A stretch of 6,004 nt of DNA from Erysipelotrichaceae bacterium (lineage in GTDB: Bacteria; Bacillota_I; Bacilli_A; Erysipelotrichales; Erysipelotrichaceae), in assembly GCA_017620435.1 (NCBI GenBank), contig JAFZQL010000117.1, positions 1 through 6,004 of the forward strand, read 5' to 3'. A program made the position numbers and the translations under genes. The notes beneath the pieces were generated by a model, which saw only the letters and a list, made by a program, of their open reading frames with translations, made no database searches and was not told the origin of the DNA. Of the stretch, positions 1-4,042 are shown piece after piece; the first letter of the stretch is position 1, and the number at the start of each line of letters is the position of its first letter.

Positions 1-116
1 GGCCGAGCTACGAAGGCCCGTATCAGATCTGGCAGCTGTCAGACTGCGGAAAGATCAAAGGAATAGACGGACCTGTCGATCTGGATATCCTGTTTACGAA
101 TCAGGAAACGGAATAA
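1..116 (+). CDS. C-terminal end of a GH25-type lysozyme/muramidase (5' end outside window)
   Basis: Only the last 37 codons are present, read in the frame starting at base 3 and ending with TAA at 114-116. The segment YQIWQLSDCGKIKGIDGPVD followed by LDILF matches the C-terminal strand of glycoside hydrolase family 25 barrels, where a Y-x-I-W-Q-Y-S-x-x-G-x-V-x-G-I-x-G-x-V-D-L-N pattern closes the fold. Known GH25 members cleave the beta-1,4 bond between N-acetylmuramic acid and N-acetylglucosamine in peptidoglycan. The catalytic Asp/Glu residues and any signal peptide or wall-binding domains lie upstream and cannot be assessed. The protein ends just after the barrel, so there is no C-terminal binding module. 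The next gene begins 15 nt after the stop with no terminator between, which suggests co-transcription. The family call rests on a short fragment. Confidence 0.72.
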   Translation, partial: PSYEGPYQIWQLSDCGKIKGIDGPVDLDILFTNQETE

Positions 117-131
117 AAGAGGTGATCGTTT

Positions 132-677
132 ATGCGGTATAAGAAAATCATAAAACTGAAGGATGGGAGGAAATGCTGTCTAAGAAATGCCGAAGAGGAA
201 GACGGTCAGGCTGTTCTTGATGATTTCATTCTGACTCATCAGCAGACGGATAATCTGGCTTCCTATGTGGACGAGATCACACTGACTGTCGAACAGGAGA
301 AAGCATTTCTAAAAAACAAGGCTGACAGTACAAACGAGCTGGAACTGATCGCCCTGATCGGGGATAAAGTCGTCGGTCTGGCAGGTGTGGTTTCTGTCGG
401 AGACAGATATAAAGTCAGGCACCGCGCTTCGTTCGGCATCAGCATCGAACGTGACTACTGGGGTCTGGGAATCGGAAGCGCAATGCTGAAAGCCTGCATC
501 GAATGTGCCAAAGAAGCAGGCTATGAACAGCTGGAACTGGAAGTTATTGAAGGAAACGATATCGCCATGGCTATGTACAGAAACGCTGGTTTCGTGGAGT
601 ACGGCAGAAATCCAAGAGGTCTGAAGTCCAGGACGTCAGGATATCAGGAAATGATCTATATGCGCGTGGAGCTTTAG
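132..677 (+). CDS. GNAT-family N-acetyltransferase
   Basis: This 181-residue protein has the length and layout of a single GNAT domain, a fold that moves an acetyl group from acetyl-CoA to an amine. Motif A, the acetyl-CoA pyrophosphate loop, is visible as RDYWGLGIGSAML at residues 107-119, giving the classic (R/Q)-x-x-G-x-G/A pattern with G111, G113 and G115. The motif B region is YRNAGFVEYG at 149-158, the usual helix-turn before the last strands. An earlier strand, ELIALIGDKVVGLAGV (about 70-86), fits the beta2-beta3 hairpin. The start is supported by the AGAGGTG ribosome binding site at 118-124, 7 nt before ATG. The protein looks cytoplasmic, with no signal or membrane segment. The substrate (small molecule, antibiotic or protein N-terminus) cannot be told from sequence. 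It sits 15 nt after the GH25-like gene and 14 nt before the next gene, so it is probably in one operon. Confidence 0.9.
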   Translation: MRYKKIIKLKDGRKCCLRNAEEEDGQAVLDDFILTHQQTDNLASYVDEITLTVEQEKAFLKNKADSTNELELIALIGDKVVGLAGVVSVGDRYKVRHRASFGISIERDYWGLGIGSAMLKACIECAKEAGYEQLELEVIEGNDIAMAMYRNAGFVEYGRNPRGLKSRTSGYQEMIYMRVEL

Positions 678-691
678 CCGGAGGCAAAGAA

Positions 692-1348
692 ATGACTTTT
701 ATTATGGATTCATATGATGTGATCTACAACGACAGAGCTGTCGGTTATTACTGTGTTTTTGACAACGGTGAAACGGAGTACAGCACGGCCTGGGGCAGTC
801 CCTGGGATATTGAAAAGGAACTGAAAGAACTGGGTCTGGATCAAGAGAAGAGAAGCAGGGAAGCGGTAAAGGTCTTAGATGATCTGATGCATGACGAGAA
901 CCGCGTTCCGGGAAGAAAAAGAATCATATATCAGAAAGATTCCTTAAGAATGGAACGTCATCCGAAAGAAACCGGTGAACGCTTTTCTGTCTATAGACGT
1001 GCCGCTGAAATAGGAGAACCTGATTATTCTCCGCTTGCTCACGATGCGTCGCATCATGAAGGTCCAAACACACCGGAAGGCATGCGTGAATGGGCTTCCT
1101 GGTATGCCTTTAACAGGATGGACGACGGAACTTATGAAGCAGAACTCGATGAAGCCTGGTGGTGGGGCGGAGGTCACAACGACGGAGGCACCATACACAC
1201 AGAGATACCGGAAGAATGGTTTGAACTTCCATATGACGAATTTCTGGAAAATGTCGTATGTCTCGCTGCCGCTTCGCATTACGGCTTTACTGCCGAAATG
1301 CTGAAAGAAAAGGAAGGACTGAAAGAGTTCTTCGGTTTTAAAGAATAG
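692..1348 (+). CDS. Unrecognised acidic, Trp/Tyr-rich protein of 218 residues
   Basis: I do not recognise the family. The start at 692 is backed by GGAGG at 680-684 with a 7-nt spacer; a second Met at residue 5 is a less likely alternative. The product is acidic (many Glu/Asp), apparently soluble, and has no signal peptide or transmembrane helix. Visible features are an N-terminal segment with alternating hydrophobic residues (DSYDVIYNDRAVGYYCVFD, residues 6-24) and a short helical, charged section around 40-68. The central histidine-rich stretch HDASHHEGPN (117-126) is followed by EWASWYAF (133-140). The striking WWWGGGHNDGG lies at 156-166, and a Leu/Lys/Glu-rich helical tail from about 200 ends in EFFGFKE. 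The clustered Trp, His and Gly residues look like a conserved core or ligand site, but this is inference. It lies between a GNAT and a TfoX-like gene with 14- and 15-nt gaps, so it is probably co-transcribed with them. Confidence 0.82.
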   Translation: MTFIMDSYDVIYNDRAVGYYCVFDNGETEYSTAWGSPWDIEKELKELGLDQEKRSREAVKVLDDLMHDENRVPGRKRIIYQKDSLRMERHPKETGERFSVYRRAAEIGEPDYSPLAHDASHHEGPNTPEGMREWASWYAFNRMDDGTYEAELDEAWWWGGGHNDGGTIHTEIPEEWFELPYDEFLENVVCLAAASHYGFTAEMLKEKEGLKEFFGFKE

Positions 1349-1363
1349 AAACAGGAGAAATAA

Positions 1364-1696
1364 ATGGCATCAAGTGTCGAATATCTGAATTATGTACTGG
1401 AACAGCTTTCAGATCTGGAAGATATTACCTATCGGCCGATGATGGGAGAATTCATCATTTATTATCGGGACAAGATCGTCGGCGGCATCTATGATGACAG
1501 ATTCCTGGTAAAACCGACAGAATCCGCCAGAAGGCTGATGCCGGAAGCATCCCTTGAGCTTCCGTATGAAGGAGGCAGGGAAATGCTGAGTGTTGATGTC
1601 ATAGACGACAGAGAAGCGCTGAAGGAGCTGCTGGATGCCATGTACGATGAGCTGCCTGAACCAAAGAAAAGAAAACAATGGAAATCAAAAGAATAG
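1364..1696 (+). CDS. TfoX N-terminal-domain protein
   Basis: The 110-residue protein fits a stand-alone TfoX_N domain (about residues 5-95). The diagnostic features are YVLEQLSDLEDITYRPMMGE (10-29), with the conserved R-x-M-M-G turn, then a YYRDKIVGGIYDDRFLVK stretch (33-50) and PTESARRLM (51-59). The tail EPKKRKQWKSKE (99-110) is basic. In gamma-proteobacteria full-length TfoX/Sxy also has a C-terminal domain and controls competence. That domain is absent here, and single-domain Bacillota homologues have no established competence role, so the regulator function should not be transferred. The start has AGGAG at 1353-1357, 6 nt before ATG. The last 19 nt overlap the next gene in a different frame, suggesting translational coupling. 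Confidence 0.88.
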   Translation: MASSVEYLNYVLEQLSDLEDITYRPMMGEFIIYYRDKIVGGIYDDRFLVKPTESARRLMPEASLELPYEGGREMLSVDVIDDREALKELLDAMYDELPEPKKRKQWKSKE

Positions 1697-2295
1697 ACCA
1701 TTATACGGACGACAGGTTTTCAAAGGCTGCACTTTATCAGCACGGCGCTTATCTGGTTGACGGTAAACCTTATGAGATAGAGATTACAGGATCGAAAGAA
1801 GCCACAGTCCGCGGCAAGGATCCCGGCGTGTATCAGGAACTGATTGAAACATTTCGCTTTCATGCTCCGCACATCGTCAGGTTCTATGATCAGAAGCGTG
1901 CAGTCATAGCGGAGTATCCGCTTCCCGATCTTCTAGAAATCGGACTTGACGAGATACAGCCTTCCCAGTTCTATATTGACGAGGAAAAACTGGAAGCGGT
2001 TAAGACATTTATTCATGATCCGGAAGATATCGTAATCCAGGTCATTCCCTACGACGACAGATACATTTCTTTGGACGGCCATACCCGTCTGTATCTGGCC
2101 GCAAATAACGGCTACAAGACCGTAAAAGCGGTAATGAGCGAAACTGACGACTGGGTCTGGGTCTTTGTTGAAGAAGCGCAGCGAAGGAATATCTTCAATC
2201 CAAAAGACATGATCCTTCTATCACATGAACAGTACAGGATCCAATGGGACAGATATTGTGACGAAGTCTTTGCCGAAATGACAAAAGATAAATAA
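1678..2295 (+). CDS. ParB/sulfiredoxin-like domain protein with DGHTR motif
   Basis: This 205-residue protein has a two-part look. An N-terminal half of beta-rich sequence (MEIKRIDHYTDDRF..., residues 1-85) is followed by a segment resembling the ParB N-terminal/sulfiredoxin fold. In that segment, DEIQPSQFYIDEEKLEAV (91-108) resembles the 'I-x-P-S-x-F-x-x-x-x-K-L-x-x-V' entry of ParB-like domains. ISLDGHTRLYLAANNGYKTV (130-149) carries the DGHTR motif (133-137) where ParB-type and DGQHR/DGHHR nucleotide-binding proteins keep a similar signature. The C-terminal part (about 155-205) is helical and Trp-rich. No helix-turn-helix of a true ParB is seen, so plasmid or chromosome partitioning is unlikely and the activity is unknown. 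The ATG lies inside the 3' end of the TfoX-like gene with no good ribosome binding site, so reinitiation from that gene is likely. The stop codon abuts the hairpin terminator. Confidence 0.78.
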   Translation: MEIKRIDHYTDDRFSKAALYQHGAYLVDGKPYEIEITGSKEATVRGKDPGVYQELIETFRFHAPHIVRFYDQKRAVIAEYPLPDLLEIGLDEIQPSQFYIDEEKLEAVKTFIHDPEDIVIQVIPYDDRYISLDGHTRLYLAANNGYKTVKAVMSETDDWVWVFVEEAQRRNIFNPKDMILLSHEQYRIQWDRYCDEVFAEMTKDK

Positions 2296-2320
2296 AAAAG
2301 TACAGTTTCCTGTACTTTTT
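2295..2320. terminator. Bidirectional intrinsic terminator
   Basis: A perfect 11-bp inverted repeat, AAAAAGTACAG (2295-2305) and CTGTACTTTTT (2310-2320), surrounds a 4-nt loop. On the + strand it ends in TTTTTCTTTT just after the stop of the ParB-like gene. On the minus strand the same hairpin has a GAAA (GNRA) loop and also ends in a T run, 9 nt beyond the CCA of the tRNA. It therefore plausibly ends both convergent transcripts. Confidence 0.9.
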
Positions 2321-2328
2321 CTTTTCAC

Positions 2329-2407
2329 TGGGGCGAACGATGGGACTCGAACCCACGCAATGCTGGAGCCACAATCCAGAGTGTTAACCAACTTCACCAC
2401 GTCCGCC
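2329..2407 (-). tRNA. tRNA-His (anticodon GTG)
   Basis: Read on the minus strand, the gene folds into a full cloverleaf. The acceptor arm GCGGACG pairs with CGTTCGC (one G-U pair). The anticodon stem CTGGA/TCCAG closes the loop TTGTGGC, which gives anticodon GTG, decoding CAC/CAU histidine codons. The T arm is GTGGG-TTCGAGT-CCCAT, and CCA is encoded at 2331-2329. The base at 2407 supplies the extra G at position -1, which can pair with the C73 discriminator; this pair is the histidine identity element recognised by HisRS and retained after RNase P processing. The D arm contains the usual AGTTGGTTAA loop. The sequence closely resembles Bacillus-type tRNA-His. It is a single-gene unit with its own promoter and a shared terminator. 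Confidence 0.97.
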
Positions 2408-2419
2408 ATGTGCTTTATT

Positions 2420-2449
2420 ATTCTATCATAAGAATTATTGCCTTTTCAA
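2420..2449 (-). promoter_or_regulatory. Promoter of tRNA-His (minus strand)
   Basis: On the minus strand, TTGAAA (complement of 2444-2449) lies 18 nt before TAGAAT (complement of 2420-2425). The -10 is preceded by TGA, making an extended -10 (TGATAGAAT). Transcription would begin near 2413-2414, about 6 nt before the mature 5' end at 2407. The position and match to sigma-A consensus suit a tRNA promoter. Confidence 0.75.
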
Positions 2450-2458
2450 TGATAGAAT
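2450..2458 (+). promoter_or_regulatory. Extended -10 promoter for the metallopeptidase gene, likely giving a leaderless mRNA
   Basis: TGATAGAAT at 2450-2458 is an extended -10 (TG-n-TAGAAT, 5 of 6 matches to TATAAT). No good -35 is seen 16-18 nt upstream, which extended -10 promoters tolerate. Only six bases (GAGAAT) separate it from the ATG at 2465, so the expected start of transcription coincides with the start codon. No Shine-Dalgarno sequence is present. Both points fit a leaderless transcript. Confidence 0.5.
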
Positions 2459-2464
2459 GAGAAT

Positions 2465-3136
2465 ATGCTGGAAATCAAAGGGGTCCGTTTTGAAGTAGAG
2501 ATCACACGCAAAAGAATCAAAAACATGTACCTTCGGGTAAACGGAGAAAAGCTTTCGGTTTCTGCACCTCTGCTTATGCCGGAATGGAAGATCTACCGTT
2601 TTCTGGAAGAGAAAAGAGACTGGATCTACAGGTCTTACGAGAAGTCTCTGCAGAAGCAGAAGAGGTCGCTGATCTACCGGGAAGGGGATGTTTTTTATCT
2701 GTACGGAAAGCCTTATAAACTGATCAGAAGAAACGGAAAGAAGAACGTGGAAATCGATGATGATACCATCATCCTTACCTATAAGGAAGACTCTTTGGAA
2801 AATATCCGCTATCTGTACAAGTATCTGGATAAATACCTACTGAAGCAGGCTGAGATCTGTTTTGAACATTATCGCTACATTCTGGAAGACTACGGCTATC
2901 ATCAGGTCCCGGAACTATGCTGTCGCCTGATGAGCTCCAAATGGGGCGTGTGCTACACCAGAAAAAACAAGATCGTAATCAGTTCCTATCTGATCCATTA
3001 TCCCCTGGATTGTCTGGAATACATCGTCCTGCATGAACTGACTCACTTCATCATCCCGAACCATTCCCGCAGGTTCTACGACATCATTGAAAGAAACATG
3101 CCGGATTATAAGACATCGCTCAAGAAACTGAAATAA
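2465..3136 (+). CDS. YgjP/M48-type zinc metallopeptidase (HExxH, DUF45 family)
   Basis: The 223-residue protein matches the YgjP-like (DUF45, SprT-like) metallopeptidase family in length and order of motifs. The N-terminal half, VEITRKRIKNMYLRVNGEKL (11-30) then FLEEKRDWI (46-54), corresponds to the family's 'R-x-R-x-x-x-x-x-l-r-V ... F-l-x-x-k-x-x-W-i' region. The C-terminal catalytic part has LMSSKWGVCY (155-164), then HELTH at 190-194, with His190 and His194 as zinc ligands and Glu191 as general base. NHSRRFY (199-205) follows, with His200 as the probable third ligand, and the ending MPDYK (212-216) is typical. It looks cytoplasmic. Family substrates are poorly defined. It appears to be a single-gene unit with its own extended -10 promoter and no Shine-Dalgarno sequence. 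The ATG at 2465 is preferred because family alignments begin close to it and the promoter sits 6 nt upstream. Confidence 0.93.
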   Translation: MLEIKGVRFEVEITRKRIKNMYLRVNGEKLSVSAPLLMPEWKIYRFLEEKRDWIYRSYEKSLQKQKRSLIYREGDVFYLYGKPYKLIRRNGKKNVEIDDDTIILTYKEDSLENIRYLYKYLDKYLLKQAEICFEHYRYILEDYGYHQVPELCCRLMSSKWGVCYTRKNKIVISSYLIHYPLDCLEYIVLHELTHFIIPNHSRRFYDIIERNMPDYKTSLKKLK

Positions 3137-3162
3137 TGAAAGTATTTACATGGTTAATCTAC

Positions 3163-3191
3163 TTGAAACAAGCATGTTTAGAAGGTAAAAT
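3163..3191 (+). promoter_or_regulatory. Strong sigma-A-type promoter upstream of the ankyrin/EF-G-like operon
   Basis: TTGAAA at 3163-3168 and TAAAAT at 3186-3191 are separated by exactly 17 nt, each 5 of 6 to consensus. Transcription would start around 3197-3201. The promoter lies just downstream of the metallopeptidase gene and points to the ankyrin gene, giving a leader of about 155 nt that contains an intrinsic terminator. Confidence 0.7.
3166..3179. repeat. Imperfect dyad inside the promoter spacer (candidate operator)
   Basis: AAACAAGCATGTTT matches its reverse complement at 12 of 14 positions. It starts within the -35 element and fills most of the spacer, a place where repressors often bind. 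No known regulator consensus is recognised, and a short AT-rich dyad may be chance. Confidence 0.3.
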
Positions 3192-3217
3192 GATAGGTGG
3201 ATAAGGCTGTATATCAT

Positions 3218-3292
3218 ATGAATGTATTAAACAAGATGGAGAATACTGTCTTAGGGGTCGCTGACTCCTTACTTGTGTTTTGTATAAACTGA
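3218..3292 (+). CDS. Candidate 24-residue leader peptide (speculative)
   Basis: An ATG at 3218 opens a frame of 24 codons ending with TGA at 3290-3292. The peptide begins MNVLNKMENTVLGVAD and ends with a hydrophobic SLLVFCIN tail. There is only a weak ribosome binding site (TAAGG at 3202-3206, 11 nt upstream). The reason to list it is geometry: the stop codon lies 7 nt before the left arm of the terminator, so a ribosome on it would cover part of that arm. A frame of this length can occur by chance, and no amino-acid run typical of biosynthetic leader peptides is seen. Confidence 0.22.
   Translation: MNVLNKMENTVLGVADSLLVFCIN
3261..3288 (+). promoter_or_regulatory. Weak second promoter candidate
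   Basis: CTGACT (3261-3266, 4 of 6 to the -35 consensus) and TATAAA (3283-3288, 5 of 6 to the -10 consensus) are 16 nt apart. Transcription from it would start near 3295, still upstream of the terminator hairpin. It is weaker than the promoter at 3163-3191 and overlaps the hairpin at 3253-3269. Confidence 0.25.
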
Positions 3293-3299
3293 TTTTTTG

Positions 3300-3329
3300 A
3301 AGTGGACGTTTCATTGCGTTCACTTTTTT
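3300..3329 (+). terminator. Intrinsic terminator in the leader of the ankyrin gene
   Basis: AAGTGGACG (3300-3308) pairs with CGTTCACTT (3317-3325), forming 9 bp with one G-U around an 8-nt loop. It is followed directly by a T run to 3329. Only 26 nt remain to the ankyrin ATG, which leaves no room for a complete promoter downstream. The hairpin may end transcripts from the metallopeptidase gene, from the promoter at 3163-3191, or both, and so could control read-through into the operon. Confidence 0.85.
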
Positions 3330-3339
3330 ATTGTCGAAT

Positions 3340-3348
3340 AAAGGAGGT
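3340..3348 (+). promoter_or_regulatory. Ribosome binding site that fixes the ankyrin gene start
   Basis: AAAGGAGGT is a near-perfect Shine-Dalgarno sequence 8 nt (counted from the last G) before ATG at 3356. It decides against the longer reading from GTG at 3302, which would begin inside the terminator stem and has no ribosome binding site. Confidence 0.92.
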
Positions 3349-3355
3349 TAGAGAG

Positions 3356-4030
3356 ATGGATCAGACACAGAATGATACTCTGTTAGAGGCCTGTACTTCG
3401 GGTAATCTTGACCTGGTGAAGGAACTGCTTGTCCAGGGTGCGGATGTCAACTGCAAAAACGGAGACGGCAGGAGCGGACTGATGAGGGCTTCTAAGAGAG
3501 GTTATGATGAGATCGTTGAAACATTGATCGAAAACGGCGTCGATGTCAAGGCAAGAGATAAGAACGATGATACGGCTCTGATGGGAGCAGCAAAGCACGG
3601 ACACCGTCATATCTGCGAAATGCTGGTAGAGGCGGGAAGCGATGTGGATGCTCAGGACAATGAGGGCAGGACAGCGCTGATGCGTGCGGCATTCCTGGGA
3701 GAAACTCCGACGGTGGAATATCTGGTAGAATCGGGAGCTACTCTGGATCTGGCCGATGGCAAAGGCCGTACGGCTCTGATGGATGCAGTACTGGCGTTTA
3801 AGGTAGATGTGATCCGCTATCTGCTGGAAAAGGGAGCGGATATCAATAAAAGAGATAAAGAGGGCTGTACCTGCCTGATGCGCGCAAGCTATGGCGGTTA
3901 TACGGATTTAGTGATATATTTGATACGTAAAGGTGCGGATAAGACGGTTACGGACAATGCGGGAAGAACCGCACTGCAGTACGTACGCACGACAAGCGAT
4001 GAAGAACTGCTTAATGTTCTGAAACAATAA
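3356..4030 (+). CDS. Ankyrin-repeat protein (six repeats plus C-terminal cap)
   Basis: The 224-residue protein is almost entirely ankyrin repeats, each exactly 33 residues: 6-38, 39-71, 72-104, 105-137, 138-170 and 171-203, with a partial capping helix at 204-224. The repeated core is (G/R)-x-T-A-L-M-x-A-A-x-x-G, then a helix, then LL/LV-x-x-G-A-D-V/I-x-x-x-D. The usual TPLH start is mostly TALM here, common in bacterial ankyrin proteins. Repeat 5 is divergent, with DAVLAFKVD where the helix-turn Gly is normally found. Ankyrin repeats bind proteins and carry no catalytic activity. There is no signal peptide, so a cytoplasmic partner is expected. The start at 3356 replaces a longer GTG frame on ribosome-binding-site evidence. 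It lies 12 nt before the EF-G-like gene, so the two are co-transcribed, and the partner might be that GTPase or another ribosome-associated protein (inference). Confidence 0.93.
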   Translation: MDQTQNDTLLEACTSGNLDLVKELLVQGADVNCKNGDGRSGLMRASKRGYDEIVETLIENGVDVKARDKNDDTALMGAAKHGHRHICEMLVEAGSDVDAQDNEGRTALMRAAFLGETPTVEYLVESGATLDLADGKGRTALMDAVLAFKVDVIRYLLEKGADINKRDKEGCTCLMRASYGGYTDLVIYLIRKGADKTVTDNAGRTALQYVRTTSDEELLNVLKQ

Positions 4031-4042
4031 GGGGAAGAAGAA

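Larger units (their letters stand above)
2420..2458. repeat. 10-bp perfect inverted repeat spanning the divergent promoters
   Basis: ATTCTATCAT (2420-2429) and ATGATAGAAT (2449-2458) are exact reverse complements separated by 19 bp. Each arm contains one of the two diverging extended -10 elements, so the symmetry may simply reflect two promoters back to back. A dimeric regulator site is also possible. The right arm overlaps the -35 of the tRNA promoter by one base. Confidence 0.8.
3198..3355 (+). promoter_or_regulatory. Structured 5' leader with internal terminator (possible attenuator or ~130-nt small RNA)
   Basis: The stretch between the predicted transcription start and the ankyrin start codon holds several structured elements. 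A hairpin at 3253-3269 pairs AGGGGTC with GACTCCT (one G-U) across a 3-nt loop. A longer-range pairing of ACAAG (3231-3235) with CTTGT (3272-3276) could enclose it. An intrinsic terminator lies at 3300-3329, and the ribosome binding site at 3340-3348. A 24-codon frame also runs through it. I could not match it to any riboswitch class that I know by eye. Transcripts stopped at the terminator would be about 130 nt; those that pass would express the operon. Confidence 0.45.

Noticed and set aside
944..1304. Frames on both strands inside the 218-residue unknown gene
   Set aside because: The frame from 692 spans the region without interruption and has a good ribosome binding site and operon spacing; the others have neither.
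1364..1696. Competence regulator (full TfoX/Sxy) function
   Set aside because: Only the N-terminal domain is present and no competence genes are nearby.
2221..2409. Minus-strand 62-residue reading frame over the terminator and tRNA
   Set aside because: It overlaps the whole tRNA-His gene and the end of the ParB-like gene; it is a by-product of the tRNA sequence with no coding signals.
2329..2464. Phage or island attachment site at the tRNA gene
   Set aside because: No integrase gene, no direct repeat of the tRNA 3' end, and no change in base composition were seen in the window.
3198..3299. Known riboswitch or T-box in the leader
   Set aside because: No T-box core (such as a TGGNACCGCG-like motif), purine, SAM, preQ1, glycine or fluoride signature could be found by eye.
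3302..3355. N-terminal extension of the ankyrin protein by 18 codons from GTG at 3302
   Set aside because: The extension begins inside the terminator hairpin, has no ribosome binding site, and encodes no ankyrin-like sequence. ATG at 3356 has an ideal AAAGGAGGT site.
3356..4030. Periodic 99-nt pattern in the ankyrin gene considered as a DNA repeat array
   Set aside because: The periodicity is at the protein level (33-residue ankyrin repeats) and the nucleotide copies are diverged; it is not a CRISPR or satellite array.
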